Assembly (NCBI RefSeq): GCF_016894385.1
Contig: NZ_CP069811.1
Span: 968,501-1,032,500 of the forward strand
Length of the DNA stretch: 64,000 nucleotides
Origin: Cupriavidus oxalaticus
GTDB taxonomy: Bacteria > Pseudomonadota > Gammaproteobacteria > Burkholderiales > Burkholderiaceae
Reading direction: 5' to 3'
Position 1 is the first letter of the stretch. Each line of letters opens with the position of its first letter. Made by a program: the position numbers and the translations under genes. Under the pieces are notes generated by a model. It made no database searches, had not been told where the DNA came from, and saw only the letters and a list, made by a program, of their open reading frames with translations. Positions 34,855 through 45,423 of the stretch are shown piece after piece.

Positions 34855-36036
34855 ATGACTACCTTGCCCGGCCTGAAATTCGACCTCGGCGAAGACATCG
34901 AGATGCTGCGCGATTCCGTGCGTACCTGGGCCCAGGCCGAACTTGCCCCGCGCGCCGGCGAGATCGACCGCACCGACCAGTTCCCGATGGACGCCTGGAA
35001 GAAGATGGGCAACCTCGGCGTGCTCGGCATCACGGTGGCGGAGGAATACGGCGGCGCCAACATGGGCTACCTGGCGCACATGATCGCAATGGAAGAGATC
35101 AGCCGCGCGTCGGCCTCGGTGGGCCTGTCGTACGGCGCGCATTCGAACCTGTGCGTGAACCAGATCCACCGCAACGGCACGCCGGCGCAGAAGGCGAAGT
35201 ACCTGCCCAAGCTGGTGTCGGGCGAATGGATCGGCGCGCTGGCGATGAGCGAGCCCAACGCCGGCTCCGACGTGGTCAGCATGAAGCTGCGCGCTCAGCT
35301 GAAGGGCGACCGCTACGTGCTCAACGGCACCAAGATGTGGATCACCAACGGCCCGGACTGCGACGTGCTGGTGGTGTACGCCAAGACCGAGCCCGAGCTG
35401 GGCGCGCGCGGCATGACCGCCTTTATCGTCGAGAAGGGCATGAAGGGCTTCTCGGTGGCGCAGAAGCTGGACAAGCTGGGCATGCGCGGCTCGCACACCG
35501 GCGAGCTGGTGTTCGAGGACGTGGAAGTGCCGGTGGAGAACATCCTCGGGGCCGAGAACGGCGGCGCCAGGGTGCTGATGAGCGGGCTGGACTACGAGCG
35601 CGCGGTGCTGTCGGGCGGCCCGGTCGGCATCATGCAGGCGTGCATGGACGTGGTCACGCCGTACATCCACGACCGCAAGCAGTTCGGCCAGAGCATCGGC
35701 GAGTTCCAGCTGATCCAGGGCAAGGTGGCGGACATGTACACCACGCTGCAGGCGGCGCGCAGCTACCTGTACACGGTCGGCAAGAACCTGGACGCGCTCG
35801 GCAGCGACCACGTGCGCCAGGTGCGCAAGGACTGCGCCGCGGTGATCCTGTACACGGCCGAGAAGGCCACCTGGATGGCGGGCGAGACCGTGCAGATCCT
35901 GGGCGGCAATGGCTATATCAACGAGTACCCGGCCGGGCGCCTGTGGCGCGATGCCAAGCTGTACGAGATCGGCGCCGGCACCTCGGAGATCCGCCGCATG
36001 CTGATCGGCCGCGAACTGTTCGCGGAAACGATGTAA
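34855..36036 (+). CDS. liuA: Isovaleryl-CoA dehydrogenase
   Basis: This 393-residue flavoprotein oxidises isovaleryl-CoA to 3-methylcrotonyl-CoA in leucine catabolism, passing electrons to ETF. Family motifs are [60 protein letters not shown] and the C-terminal [42 protein letters not shown]. Glu248 in [10 protein letters not shown] is at the position of the catalytic base characteristic of isovaleryl-CoA dehydrogenase, which differs from the position used by most acyl-CoA dehydrogenases. Downstream of the acyl-CoA synthetase by 46 bp and upstream of the carboxylase beta gene by 64 bp. Confidence 0.92.
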   Translation: MTTLPGLKFDLGEDIEMLRDSVRTWAQAELAPRAGEIDRTDQFPMDAWKKMGNLGVLGITVAEEYGGANMGYLAHMIAMEEISRASASVGLSYGAHSNLCVNQIHRNGTPAQKAKYLPKLVSGEWIGALAMSEPNAGSDVVSMKLRAQLKGDRYVLNGTKMWITNGPDCDVLVVYAKTEPELGARGMTAFIVEKGMKGFSVAQKLDKLGMRGSHTGELVFEDVEVPVENILGAENGGARVLMSGLDYERAVLSGGPVGIMQACMDVVTPYIHDRKQFGQSIGEFQLIQGKVADMYTTLQAARSYLYTVGKNLDALGSDHVRQVRKDCAAVILYTAEKATWMAGETVQILGGNGYINEYPAGRLWRDAKLYEIGAGTSEIRRMLIGRELFAETM

Positions 36037-36100
36037 GCGCTCATGTAAGCGCGTCATGCGCAGGCTGCACCCTACAACGAACTGACTGGCCGAGGCTGAT

Positions 36101-37708
36101 ATGGCGGCAATTGAGACAAAGCTGAACGCGCGTTCCGAAGCGTTCAAGACCAACGCGCAGGCAATGCAGGCACTGGTTGCCGACCTGGAAGCGAAGATCG
36201 CCAAGCTGGCGGAAGGCGGCGGCGAGGCCGCGCGCGACAAGCACCTGTCGCGCGGCAAGCTGCTGCCGCGCGACCGCGTGCAGCAACTGCTGGATCCGGG
36301 CACGCCGTTCCTGGAGCTGTCGCAACTGGCCGCGTACGACATGTACGACGATGCCGCGCCCGGCGCCGGCATCATCACCGGCATCGGCCGCGTGGCCGGG
36401 CAGGAATGCGTGATCGTCTGCAACGACGCCACCGTCAAGGGCGGCACGTATTACCCGTTGACGGTCAAGAAGCACGTGCGCGCGCAGGAGATCGCCGAGC
36501 AGAACAACCTGCCGTGCATCTACCTGGTCGATTCCGGCGGCGCCAACCTGCCCAACCAGGACGACGTGTTCCCCGACCGCGACCACTTCGGCCGCATCTT
36601 CTACAACCAGGCCAACCTGTCCAAGCAGGGCATCCCGCAGATCGCGGTGGTGATGGGCTCGTGCACCGCGGGCGGCGCCTATGTGCCGGCGATGAGCGAC
36701 GAGTCGATCATCGTCAAGAACCAGGGCACCATCTTCCTGGGCGGCCCGCCGCTGGTGAAGGCCGCCACGGGCGAGGAAGTCAGCGCCGAGGACCTGGGCG
36801 GCGCCGACGTGCATACGCGCCTGTCGGGCGTGGCCGACTACTTCGCGCAGAACGACCACCATGCGCTGAGCCTGGCGCGCAATATCGTGCAGCACCTGAA
36901 CCGCCGCAAGCCGGACCAGATCCGCCTGCACGAGCCGGTCGAGCCGCTGTATCCGGTGGAAGAGCTGTACGGCGTGATCCCCACCGACACGCGCAAGCCC
37001 TACGACGTGCGCGAGGTGATCGCGCGCATCGTCGACGGCTCCGAGTTCGACGAGTTCAAGGCGCGCTACGGCACCACGCTGGTATGCGGCTTCGCGCGCA
37101 TCTGGGGCTATCCGGTCGGCATCGTTGCCAACAACGGCATCCTGTTCTCGGAGTCGGCGCTCAAGGGTGCGCACTTTATCGAGCTGTGCTGCCAGCGCAA
37201 GATTCCGCTGGTGTTCCTGCAGAACATCACCGGCTTCATGGTGGGGCGCAAGTACGAGAACGAGGGCATCGCCCGCAACGGCGCCAAAATGGTGACGGCG
37301 GTGGCGACCGCGCAGGTGCCCAAGTTCACGGTGATCATCGGCGGCTCGTTCGGGGCCGGCAACTACGGCATGTGCGGGCGGGCGTATTCGCCGCGCTTCC
37401 TGTGGATGTGGCCGAACGCGCGCATCTCGGTGATGGGCGGCGAACAGGCGGCGAGCGTGCTGGCGACGGTGCGCCGCGATGGGATCGAAGCGAGGGGCGG
37501 CAAGTGGAGCGCGGAGGAAGAGGATGCGTTCAAGCAGCCGATCCGCGACCAGTACGAGCACCAGGGCCACCCGTACTACGCCAGCGCGCGCTTGTGGGAC
37601 GACGGCGTGATCGATCCCGCGCAGACGCGCACGGTGCTGGGGCTGGGCCTGTCGGCCAGCCTGAACGCGCCGATCGAGGACATGAAGTTCGGCGTGTTCC
37701 GCATGTAA
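36101..37708 (+). CDS. liuB: 3-methylcrotonyl-CoA carboxylase, beta (carboxyltransferase) subunit
   Basis: This 535-residue carboxyltransferase moves the carboxyl group from biotin to 3-methylcrotonyl-CoA. Landmarks are [24 protein letters not shown] at the N-terminus, [54 protein letters not shown] (oxyanion loop), [27 protein letters not shown] and [35 protein letters not shown]. These distinguish methylcrotonyl- from propionyl- and geranyl-CoA carboxylases with reasonable confidence. Length and order with liuA upstream and the biotin subunit downstream fit a liu operon, except that liuC is absent in the 91-bp gap that follows. Confidence 0.9.
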   Translation: MAAIETKLNARSEAFKTNAQAMQALVADLEAKIAKLAEGGGEAARDKHLSRGKLLPRDRVQQLLDPGTPFLELSQLAAYDMYDDAAPGAGIITGIGRVAGQECVIVCNDATVKGGTYYPLTVKKHVRAQEIAEQNNLPCIYLVDSGGANLPNQDDVFPDRDHFGRIFYNQANLSKQGIPQIAVVMGSCTAGGAYVPAMSDESIIVKNQGTIFLGGPPLVKAATGEEVSAEDLGGADVHTRLSGVADYFAQNDHHALSLARNIVQHLNRRKPDQIRLHEPVEPLYPVEELYGVIPTDTRKPYDVREVIARIVDGSEFDEFKARYGTTLVCGFARIWGYPVGIVANNGILFSESALKGAHFIELCCQRKIPLVFLQNITGFMVGRKYENEGIARNGAKMVTAVATAQVPKFTVIIGGSFGAGNYGMCGRAYSPRFLWMWPNARISVMGGEQAASVLATVRRDGIEARGGKWSAEEEDAFKQPIRDQYEHQGHPYYASARLWDDGVIDPAQTRTVLGLGLSASLNAPIEDMKFGVFRM

Positions 37709-37799
37709 TTCGGCGTGTCATTCGGCATGTAATCCTGCCCCCCAGGCATCCCAGAATCGTATTCAAGAACGCTCCCCGCGAGGAGCGAAAGGCGAAGTC

Positions 37800-39815
37800 A
37801 TGTTCACCAAAGTCCTGATCGCAAACCGCGGCGAGATCGCCTGCCGCGTGGCCGCCACCTGCCGCCGGCTCGGCATCCGCACCGTCGCGGTGTACTCGGA
37901 CGCCGATGCCGATGCCCGCCACGTCGCCTTCTGCGACGAAGCCGTCCATATCGGCGGCGCCGCCGCGCGCGACAGCTACCTGCGCGCCGACCACATCATC
38001 GAGATGGCCAAGGAGACCGGCGCCCAGGCGATCCACCCGGGCTACGGGTTCCTGTCCGAGAACGAAGCCTTCGCCGAGGCTTGCGCCGCGGCGGGGCTGG
38101 TCTTCATCGGCCCGCCGGCCTCCGCGATCCACGCGATGGGCAGCAAGAGCGCGGCCAAGCAACTGATGGAGCGCGCTGCGGTACCGCTGGTGCCGGGCTA
38201 CCACGGTGAAGACCAGGATCCGGCGCTGCTGCGCCGCGAGGCCGACCGCATCGGCTACCCGGTGCTGCTCAAGGCCAGCGCGGGCGGCGGCGGCAAGGGC
38301 ATGCGCGTGGTCGAGTCGGGCGATGGCTTCGAGGCCGCGCTGGCCTCGGTCAAGCGGGAGGCCAGCGCCAGCTTCGGCGACGACAAGGTGCTGGTCGAGA
38401 AGTACCTGACCCGGCCCCGCCATATCGAGATCCAGGTGTTTGCCGATACGCACGGCAACTGCGTCTACCTGTTCGAGCGCGACTGCTCGGTGCAGCGCCG
38501 GCACCAGAAGGTGCTGGAAGAGGCGCCGGCGCCGGGCATGACCGAAGAGCGCCGCCGCGCCATGGGCGAGGCCGCTGTGGCTGCGGCCAAGGCGGTTGGC
38601 TATGTCGGTGCCGGCACCGTCGAGTTCATCGCCAACCAGGATGGTTCCTTCTATTTCATGGAGATGAACACGCGCCTGCAGGTGGAGCATCCGGTCACCG
38701 AGATGATCACCGGGCAGGACCTGGTCGAATGGCAGCTGCGCGTCGCCGCCGGCGAGCCGCTGCCGCTGACGCAGGACCAGTTGCGCATCGACGGACACGC
38801 GCTGGAGGCGCGCATCTACGCCGAGAACCCCGACAAGCAGTTCCTGCCGTCCACCGGCACGCTGCGCTTCCTGCGCACGCCGCCCGCGGTGCAGTTCATG
38901 CGCGGCGATGACGCCCACGGCCCGGCCGGCATCCGTATCGATGCCGGCGTGCGCGAGGGCGACACCATCAGCCCGTACTACGATCCGATGATCGCCAAGC
39001 TGATCGTCTGGGGCAAGGACCGTGACGAGGCGCTGGCGCGCATGCGCCAGGCGCTGGCCGCGTATCACGTGGTGGGCCTGTCGACCAACGTGGCGTTCCT
39101 GCAGCGGCTGGTGAAGTCGGAAGCGTTCCGCACCGCCGACCTCGACACCGGGCTGATCGAGCGCAACGAGAGCGAACTGTTCCCGCAGCCCGAGCCCGTC
39201 GGCATCGACACCGTCGCGCTTGCCGTGGCCGCGCTGCTCGACCGCGAGACGCGCGAGCGCCGCATCGACGCCGCCGACCAGCATTCGCCGTGGACCCACG
39301 GCGGCGCCTGGCGGCTGAACAGCGGCGCGTCGCGGCAACTGCGCTTCGGCTACGGCGACCAGGTGCTCGACGTGACGCTGCAGGTCAACGCGCGCGGCAG
39401 CACGCTGGCCTACGCCGGCCAGTCCGTGCCGTTCTCCGCGGAATGCAAGGCCGACGATATCCGCATCGACCTCGGCACGCGCCGCGTGCACGGGCACGTG
39501 CATGCGGAGGCGGACGACTTCCACGTTTTCGCTGCGGCGCGCCACGTGCTGTTGAGCTGGCTCGACCCGCTGGCGCATGCCGGCGAAGCCGAAGGCGAGG
39601 GCGGCAAGCTGACCGCGCCGATGCCGGGCAAGGTCATCGCGGTGATGGTCGAGGCCGGCAGCACGGTCACGCGCGGCACGCCGCTGCTGGTGATGGAGGC
39701 GATGAAGATGGAGCACACCATCAGCGCGCCGGCCGACGGCGTGGTCAGCGAAGTGCTGTATGGCGTTGGCGAGCAGGTGACCGAAGGCGCCCAGCTGCTC
39801 GCCTTCGGTACCTGA
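37800..39815 (+). CDS. liuD: 3-methylcrotonyl-CoA carboxylase, alpha (biotin) subunit
   Basis: This 671-residue protein contains biotin carboxylase (residues 1-450; FTKVLIANRGEIACRVAATCRRLG, GYGFLSENEAFAEACAAAGLVFIGP, KASAGGGGKGMRVVESG, FMEMNTRLQVEHPVTEM), a central barrel-like BT region and a C-terminal biotinyl domain. The biotin lysine is in LLVMEAMKMEHTI, about 35 residues before the end. It fixes bicarbonate onto biotin with ATP and works with LiuB in leucine degradation. The start has AGGAGCGAAAGG 8-19 bases upstream. The HMG-CoA lyase gene follows by 21 bp. Confidence 0.9.
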   Translation: MFTKVLIANRGEIACRVAATCRRLGIRTVAVYSDADADARHVAFCDEAVHIGGAAARDSYLRADHIIEMAKETGAQAIHPGYGFLSENEAFAEACAAAGLVFIGPPASAIHAMGSKSAAKQLMERAAVPLVPGYHGEDQDPALLRREADRIGYPVLLKASAGGGGKGMRVVESGDGFEAALASVKREASASFGDDKVLVEKYLTRPRHIEIQVFADTHGNCVYLFERDCSVQRRHQKVLEEAPAPGMTEERRRAMGEAAVAAAKAVGYVGAGTVEFIANQDGSFYFMEMNTRLQVEHPVTEMITGQDLVEWQLRVAAGEPLPLTQDQLRIDGHALEARIYAENPDKQFLPSTGTLRFLRTPPAVQFMRGDDAHGPAGIRIDAGVREGDTISPYYDPMIAKLIVWGKDRDEALARMRQALAAYHVVGLSTNVAFLQRLVKSEAFRTADLDTGLIERNESELFPQPEPVGIDTVALAVAALLDRETRERRIDAADQHSPWTHGGAWRLNSGASRQLRFGYGDQVLDVTLQVNARGSTLAYAGQSVPFSAECKADDIRIDLGTRRVHGHVHAEADDFHVFAAARHVLLSWLDPLAHAGEAEGEGGKLTAPMPGKVIAVMVEAGSTVTRGTPLLVMEAMKMEHTISAPADGVVSEVLYGVGEQVTEGAQLLAFGT

Positions 39816-39836
39816 AATACTGACCGGAGACGACCC

Positions 39837-40706
39837 ATGCATGCAGACAAGGTCAAGGTGGTTGAAGTCGGCCCGCGCGACGGCCTGCAGAACGAGAAGA
39901 GCCTGATCCCCACCGAGACCAAGGTGGCGTTGATCGACCAGCTCACCGACGCGGGCTTTCCCAATATCGAAGTGGCATCGTTCGTCTCGCCGAAGTGGGT
40001 GCCCCAGATGGCAGACGGCGCGCAGGTCATGGCTGCGATCAGGCGGCGCCCCGGCACCATCTACTCGGCGCTGACGCCGAACATGAAAGGCCTGGAAGGC
40101 GCGCTTGCGGCGGGCGCCGACGAGGTCGTGATCTTCGGCGCGGCCAGCGAGGCGTTCTCGCAGAAGAACATCAACTGCTCGATTGCCGAGTCGATGGCGC
40201 GCTTCGAGCCCGTTGCCGCGGCGGCCAAGGCGAAGGGCGTGCGGCTGCGCGCCAGCGTGTCGTGCGCACTGGGCTGTCCTTACCAGGGCGAAGTCCCGAT
40301 CGATGCCGTGGTCGACGTGGTGCGGCGCATGCGCGAACTGGGCTGCGACGAGATCGATATCGCCGACACCATCGGCGTCGGCACGCCCGACAAGGTGAAG
40401 GCCGTGATGCTTGCCGCGGCCACGGAATTCCCGCTGGCGCAGTTATCCGGGCATTTCCACGACACGTATGGGCATGCGCTGGCCAATGTCGAGGCGAGCC
40501 TGGAAGCCGGCATCCGCATCTTCCATGCTTCCGTCGCCGGGCTTGGCGGTTGCCCGTATGCGAAGGGCGCGACAGGGAACGTGGCGACCGAGGCATTGCT
40601 GCAGCGCCTGGCGAGCCTGGGGATGCAAACGGGGGTTGATCTGGACAAGGTCATTGCCGCGGCCGGACTGATCTCCGGGGCCATCGGCAAACCGGTACTG
40701 CAGTAA
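39837..40706 (+). CDS. liuE: Hydroxymethylglutaryl-CoA lyase
   Basis: This 289-residue TIM-barrel enzyme cleaves HMG-CoA to acetoacetate and acetyl-CoA, the last step of leucine breakdown. Landmarks are VVEVGPRDGLQNEKS (metal site), ASFVSPKWVPQMAD, CSIAESMARFEPV, VSCALGCPYQGEV, DTIGVGTPDKV, LSGHFHDTYGHALANVEASLEAG (HxH metal ligands) and the active-site cysteine signature VAGLGGCPYAKGATGNVATE. A perfect 10-bp terminator-like hairpin begins 3 bp after the stop. The name hmgL or mvaB is also used for this gene. Confidence 0.92.
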   Translation: MHADKVKVVEVGPRDGLQNEKSLIPTETKVALIDQLTDAGFPNIEVASFVSPKWVPQMADGAQVMAAIRRRPGTIYSALTPNMKGLEGALAAGADEVVIFGAASEAFSQKNINCSIAESMARFEPVAAAAKAKGVRLRASVSCALGCPYQGEVPIDAVVDVVRRMRELGCDEIDIADTIGVGTPDKVKAVMLAAATEFPLAQLSGHFHDTYGHALANVEASLEAGIRIFHASVAGLGGCPYAKGATGNVATEALLQRLASLGMQTGVDLDKVIAAAGLISGAIGKPVLQ

Positions 40707-40708
40707 CG

Positions 40709-40735
40709 CAAGCGCCCCTCGGTGCGGGGCGCTTG
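40709..40735 (+). terminator. Hairpin terminator after the liu operon
   Basis: CAAGCGCCCC (40709-40718) and its exact complement (40726-40735) form a perfect 10-bp stem with a 7-nt loop, 3 bp after the liuE stop. Only short T content (TCTCATATTG) follows, so termination may be partial or factor-assisted. Confidence 0.65.
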
Positions 40736-40866
40736 TCTCATATTGTCCGCGCTGGCCCGCGCGCTTCACGCACGCAAAAGTGGCTGTTCGTCAAATCGGA
40801 ATTGTTTGGTATCGCGATTCGCGAGGAAATACCGCCTGGACAATTCGAGCCGTGGTGAGCAGTGAA

Positions 40867-41298
40867 ATGAAAATCCAATCAACGGAAACGATGACGGAGG
40901 GGGGCGCCGGTGGCGGCTTCTCCCTGGACAACCCCGCCCTGGAAAGCATCGGTGTCCGCATCACGCAGTGGCGCCCCGATTACGTGGAACTGGAACTGCC
41001 GGTCACTTCCAGCATGCTGAACCGCAGCCGCGTGATCCATGGCGGCACGATCTGCACGCTGCTGGACGCCGCCACCGGCTATGCCGGCCTGTTCTCGCCA
41101 CCGGGCGAGGTGGCGCGCCATGCGGTGACGCTGTCGCTGACCTCCAACTTCCTGAGCAATGGCACGGGCAGCGTGCTGACGGCGAAGGGCATTGTCGACC
41201 GGCGCGGGCGCTCGATCTTCTTCTCGCGCGCGGAGGTGTGGCTTGACCAGGAGTTGCTGGTGGCGACGGGTGTCGCCACGATGAAGTACCTGAGGTAG
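40867..41298 (+). CDS. PaaI/YigI-type hotdog-fold thioesterase
   Basis: This protein has 143 residues from the ATG at 40867. The hotdog fold shows GVRITQWRPDYVELELPVTSSMLNRSRVIHGGTICTLLDAATGYAGL (the HGG motif with the following Asp as catalytic base), VTLSLTSNFLS and KGIVDRRGRSIFFSRAEVW. It is probably an acyl-CoA thioesterase acting on short or aromatic acyl-CoAs. The frame opens at 40780, but an upstream stretch with no family match is likely untranslated; the start has no strong ribosome site. It lies after the liu terminator, so it may be separately expressed. Confidence 0.75.
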   Translation: MKIQSTETMTEGGAGGGFSLDNPALESIGVRITQWRPDYVELELPVTSSMLNRSRVIHGGTICTLLDAATGYAGLFSPPGEVARHAVTLSLTSNFLSNGTGSVLTAKGIVDRRGRSIFFSRAEVWLDQELLVATGVATMKYLR

Positions 41299-41363
41299 GG
41301 CGGAGGGGGCGGGCGCCCCTTTTCCGTTTTCAGCCAACGCTCCTCCGCCCGTGCCGCCGGCAT

Positions 41364-43904
41364 TCAAGGCTGTGCGTGCCTCAGCCTGCGGGGCACGCTA
41401 AAGCTCAGGTGCGCGATCCTGTCCCATGCGCCGTAGTGGCCTTCGATGCGCCCCGGCGGGAAGGACAGCCAGGCCAGCGCCAGGCCCGACAAGACCGACA
41501 TCGCCGCACCCGTTCCGGTGTAGCCATCGATCAACCATGGCGCGGCCGCAAGCCATGCGCCGAAGCCGATATTCACGAAGCGCAGCGGCCGCGCGACCTC
41601 GCCCCATGCCATGATCGAGACGCTCACCACCAGCGACCCGACGATATGGGCGCTGTCCGCCGCCGCGCCAGACGCATCGAACAGCAGGCGCGAGCCCATC
41701 AGCGCGATGCCGATGGCGCCGCTGGCCAGCAAGGTCCACGGCAGGTTGACGCCGGAGAGCAGTATTTCGCGCAGGACTGCGCGGGCGGGTGCCTCGAAGT
41801 TGTCCGAGTAGTCGGCGCTGCCGCCGGCCATGGTGTCGCCGCGCAGCAGCACATACCACCGGGGCTTGCCTTGTTGCCGGCGGTGCTTCAGGAATTGCAA
41901 TGTCGCCAGGATCTCGTCGAACGAATACGGGATTTGCAGCAGCATGGCCAGCGCGCCAACCAGGCATAGCGTGCACCAGGTTCCGATCCAGATCGGCTGG
42001 ATGATGATGAAGAAGATGCTGACCACGCCGAGCGGTACGATCAGGATACCGAACAGCAGCACCAGCCACGGCATGGTGCGCCAGCGCCGCTTGTCACCGA
42101 TCACGCCGGTGATGATTTCCAGCACATAGACGGTCGCGCCAAGGCCGGCGTCCGGTACCGGCCATGCCTCGGAAACCGATGAGGTGACGATGCGCTCGGT
42201 GCCGTCTCCGAAGAATGGATCCCAGGCGGCGTCGATATGGCCGAGCTGGTAAGCGGCCAGATAGCGCGAGATAACCAGGCCGACGAACGCGAGCGCGATG
42301 ATGAGCAGGCGATTGGTCCATCCGGACGGCGTGTAGTCCCAACCGGGCGGCGCATCCGGCCCCGATACCCGGGCGATCGGGCTGATGCCGGGCGCGGATG
42401 GTATCGCGACCGCGAACGCGATGGCCAGCGCGCCGACCAGCGTATCGTTGGCATACGCCGCCGCGCTGGGGGTCCAGAACAGCAGCGGCGCGAACAGCAG
42501 CCACGAGCCAAGCGCGGCCACGACCCAGCGCGCCCAGCCGGCACTGCGCGACAACGACATCAGCGCGAACAGAACCATCAGTGCGCCGGTGGCGACATTG
42601 CTGATGGTCATCCAGGTGTCGGAATACGCTAGCCCACGCCCCGTTGGCGTGATTGGTTCCTCTGCCAGTCGCCAGTTTTCCGCGAGGCCCAGTACGAACG
42701 GGCTGGAGATCAGCCAGCATCCCAGCGCGACGTTGGCGAAGTGGCACCACAGCGTGCGCTGATGCTCCGCGCGGTCAAGCGCATGGAACTCGGCGATCGC
42801 GGCCGGACCCGGTGTTCCCGTGTCGGCGCTTTCCTCAAGCCACAACGGCAGTGGAATCTTGTTGCGCTTGTACCATTGCGCCGGGTCCTCTCGCAACTCG
42901 CCGATGATGACCGGCAGGCTGCGGCGCAGGCTGTGCCCGGGATGCCAGCCCAGCATCGTTTCGGCACGCGCAAGATCGAGCTCATAGTGATCGTCGGCCA
43001 ACTCGACCATGAACGGCTTGATGAACGCCTCCGCGCCGCGGTCGATCGCATCGGGGATCACTTCTTCCGCCTTGTCTTGCAGCCACGCGCCGGTGGCGGC
43101 GACTGGCTTGGGGATCCGCCGGGTATCCCAGGGTTCGCCATGCACCAGCCTGCCGATCAGGTTCTGCAAGGCTTCATAGCTTTCGGTCACGGGCTCGCCG
43201 ATCAGGATCGCAGTCTCGTCGGGCAGCTGCGCGCGCCGTTCGACGGCGGCGCGGAATGCCTGGGCGACGTCGTCGAGATGAACGAAGGTCTGCCCGTGCG
43301 ATGCATCCCCCGGAAACAACCTGCTCAACATCTGGCGTTCGAAGATGCGCTCGATCTGATAGGCCAGCGAAGGCAGTTCGCAATGGTCGGTATAGACACC
43401 GGCGAGGCGCAGCGTCAGCGCGGGGATGCGCCCGCGTTCGGCATGCACCACACGCTCGGCCTCCAGTTTCGACTGGGGGTAGGGCCATGCCGGCTTCAGC
43501 GCAGAAGCCTCGTTGATCGGCTGGCCGGGAGCGGTTGGCGCATGGACCAGCATGGTGCTGGCATAGATGAACTGCTCGACCTCGAAGGCCTGCAAGGCAC
43601 GCAGCAGGCGCTGCGTACCCTTGACGTTCACGGCCTCGTACCGTGGGTCGGGCTCGCCGGAGAAATCATAGAAGGCCGCGAGATGGATGACCGAGGCGAT
43701 GCGCGTGCCATAACGCTCGCGCAGCTGCGCGCACGCTTGCTCCAGTGCTTCGTCGGACGTGATATCGGCATCCATGCAATTGTCGCCCCGGCAGGTGGGT
43801 TCGAAGCCCGCAATCGTATAGGTCTGCGCAAGTTCGGCGGCGATCGCTTTGCCAATCCGTCCTTCGGAGCCGGTGATCAATACGAGAGGTTTCTGCGAAG
43901 CCAT
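41364..43904 (-). CDS. SDR / SPW / VKOR-like multidomain membrane fusion protein
   Basis: This protein has 846 residues. Residues 1-300 form an extended SDR (ITGSEGRIGKAI loop at 10-21, Y142-x3-K146 in YPQSK). Residues 385-500 and 725-815 contain SPW-type membrane repeats (GCWLISSPFVLG, WLLFAPLLFW, WLAAAPWLIDGY). Between them, 530-680 resembles a vitamin K epoxide reductase domain with Cys644 and Cys647 in TWCTLCL. The usual loop cysteines before the second helix are replaced by GDGT (566-569). The SDR domain faces the cytoplasm if the N-terminus is inside. The start at 43904 follows GGGGGAAGACT; the frame to 44165 is rejected. A membrane redox or sugar-nucleotide role is possible; function unknown. 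Confidence 0.78.
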   Translation of the reverse strand: MASQKPLVLITGSEGRIGKAIAAELAQTYTIAGFEPTCRGDNCMDADITSDEALEQACAQLRERYGTRIASVIHLAAFYDFSGEPDPRYEAVNVKGTQRLLRALQAFEVEQFIYASTMLVHAPTAPGQPINEASALKPAWPYPQSKLEAERVVHAERGRIPALTLRLAGVYTDHCELPSLAYQIERIFERQMLSRLFPGDASHGQTFVHLDDVAQAFRAAVERRAQLPDETAILIGEPVTESYEALQNLIGRLVHGEPWDTRRIPKPVAATGAWLQDKAEEVIPDAIDRGAEAFIKPFMVELADDHYELDLARAETMLGWHPGHSLRRSLPVIIGELREDPAQWYKRNKIPLPLWLEESADTGTPGPAAIAEFHALDRAEHQRTLWCHFANVALGCWLISSPFVLGLAENWRLAEEPITPTGRGLAYSDTWMTISNVATGALMVLFALMSLSRSAGWARWVVAALGSWLLFAPLLFWTPSAAAYANDTLVGALAIAFAVAIPSAPGISPIARVSGPDAPPGWDYTPSGWTNRLLIIALAFVGLVISRYLAAYQLGHIDAAWDPFFGDGTERIVTSSVSEAWPVPDAGLGATVYVLEIITGVIGDKRRWRTMPWLVLLFGILIVPLGVVSIFFIIIQPIWIGTWCTLCLVGALAMLLQIPYSFDEILATLQFLKHRRQQGKPRWYVLLRGDTMAGGSADYSDNFEAPARAVLREILLSGVNLPWTLLASGAIGIALMGSRLLFDASGAAADSAHIVGSLVVSVSIMAWGEVARPLRFVNIGFGAWLAAAPWLIDGYTGTGAAMSVLSGLALAWLSFPPGRIEGHYGAWDRIAHLSFSVPRRLRHAQP

Positions 43905-44242
43905 AGTCTTCCCCCTGGCATGAAACGTCAGAAAATGCAGCATGCAAGATGCGCACCTGAACTGCGTGCATGTTCTGGAACGAACCCCACCGCTTGAGTA
44001 TGCGATGCGCCACACCTGGCTATGGCACCTTCGCGCAGTGCCGGGCGGCAGCGTTTGACGAGGCGGGAACGAGCGGGCTGCGGCTGTGCGCAGAACGGCG
44101 GCTGAGTGGCGCCTGGGTGGCGCCTGGGTGGCGGTCGGGCGTTCCGCGAGGGCTTCAATCGCCATCCGCGAAAGTCGGGGGATTGCCTAACATCACAGTT
44201 AGCCTCGTCCAACTAGCACGAATTACATGCTGGCAACCTGTC
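43905..44242. other. Divergent intergenic region with short tandem repeat
   Basis: This is a 338-bp gap between the fusion gene and the exported-protein gene. It contains two direct copies of GCGCCTGGGTG near 44110-44133 and no convincing reading frame or RNA gene. It must hold both promoters. Confidence 0.35.
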
Positions 44243-45319
44243 ATGACAACCCTACGCTTCCTGGCGCTCGCCGCCATCATCGCGACATTCCATGCGCTTG
44301 CTCCTGGCGCAGTCCGGTCAGCAAGCGCCGCGCCGGTGCTCGTCGAGGTGCGCAACTTCACCACCCCCACCCAATGCACCGAGGAGGACAATGTCTCGTT
44401 CGTCATGAGTTCGCCGGCAATCCAGCGCTTCCGCGTAGAGGCGCTGCATCCGCCCTATCTCGACAAGGTTCGCGGGTCCCGTTTTCCGCCGCCGGACTTC
44501 TCCAACTGCGACTTCGACGAAAATACACCCCGCACGGATCCGGGTCGTCGCTTCGCGCCACGCAAGGTGCGAATCTACGACGGGCCTGATTTCGCCATCG
44601 AAGGCAATACCTACGAGACGTTCTGGCGGTCACAGTCTGTGCCCGTGGCGGTGGGGGGCAGCGTGTATGACGAGTTCCACCTGCTGCAGTTCTACGTGAA
44701 GTACCCGTATGCCGGCAAATTGCGCGAGACGCAGGTGCTGGTGTTGTATCCCCCGGACGGGTACTGGCGGGCCAAGCCATTGCCGGCAACGCACGCCAGC
44801 AGCAATGCATACGGCTCATCGTTTCTGATTGGCCCGATCACGGAGGCTGGCCGACCCGTGGTAGAGATCGCGGATATCGATATCGACCCCAAAGGGCGAA
44901 CCATCCGGCTGCGCTTCATCGCAGGCGGCGAGGCCAGCGTGCGACTGATCGAAGTGAGCCGCGAGCGCACCGCACTCGATGTGGAATTCAAGCCTGGCTA
45001 TCGACCCGCCAGCGTGTCCGCGGCGGGTGGCATGTCGGGCTTCGCGATGTTGCGCTCGATGTATGTCGCCGAAGACAACGCCGATATGAGCCGTGTCGAG
45101 TGGCGTGATGCCGCCGGCCGCCCGCACCACACTTCTGTGGCCGACACCGCGGTGCTACAGGCGCGTTCCGTACGGTTTGGCAGGGTGGTGCCGTCGCGGC
45201 ATAATCCCGACGCGCCCGATATACGCTTTGATGCCTTTGACGGCCCCCTTGCGCCCCTGGATCCCTTGGAGCCCTTGGATCCCTTGGATCCCTTGAGCCA
45301 GGGTAGCGCTGGTCAATGA
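44243..45319 (+). CDS. Exported protein with C-terminal LDP repeats
   Basis: This protein has 358 residues from the ATG at 44243, with a signal peptide ([20 protein letters not shown], cleaved near SASA). The mature part has no family I recognise; it is beta-rich with several Trp/Tyr stretches ([45 protein letters not shown]). The tail contains LDP/LEP tripeptides, [19 protein letters not shown], encoded by near-identical 9-bp units. A Cys pair at about residues 46 and 89 (TQCTEED and SNCDFDE) may form a disulfide. Probably periplasmic or surface-exposed. It stands alone, divergent from the fusion gene. Confidence 0.7.
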   Translation: MTTLRFLALAAIIATFHALAPGAVRSASAAPVLVEVRNFTTPTQCTEEDNVSFVMSSPAIQRFRVEALHPPYLDKVRGSRFPPPDFSNCDFDENTPRTDPGRRFAPRKVRIYDGPDFAIEGNTYETFWRSQSVPVAVGGSVYDEFHLLQFYVKYPYAGKLRETQVLVLYPPDGYWRAKPLPATHASSNAYGSSFLIGPITEAGRPVVEIADIDIDPKGRTIRLRFIAGGEASVRLIEVSRERTALDVEFKPGYRPASVSAAGGMSGFAMLRSMYVAEDNADMSRVEWRDAAGRPHHTSVADTAVLQARSVRFGRVVPSRHNPDAPDIRFDAFDGPLAPLDPLEPLDPLDPLSQGSAGQ

Positions 45320-45423
45320 GGTCAATGCTTTCGTCCAGGCGTATTGCCTCCGGGCGCAATGTAGTCTGCCCGCCGGACAGGGCAGTATACTTTCGGTCTT
45401 CGCCACGCATCAGAATATTACCC

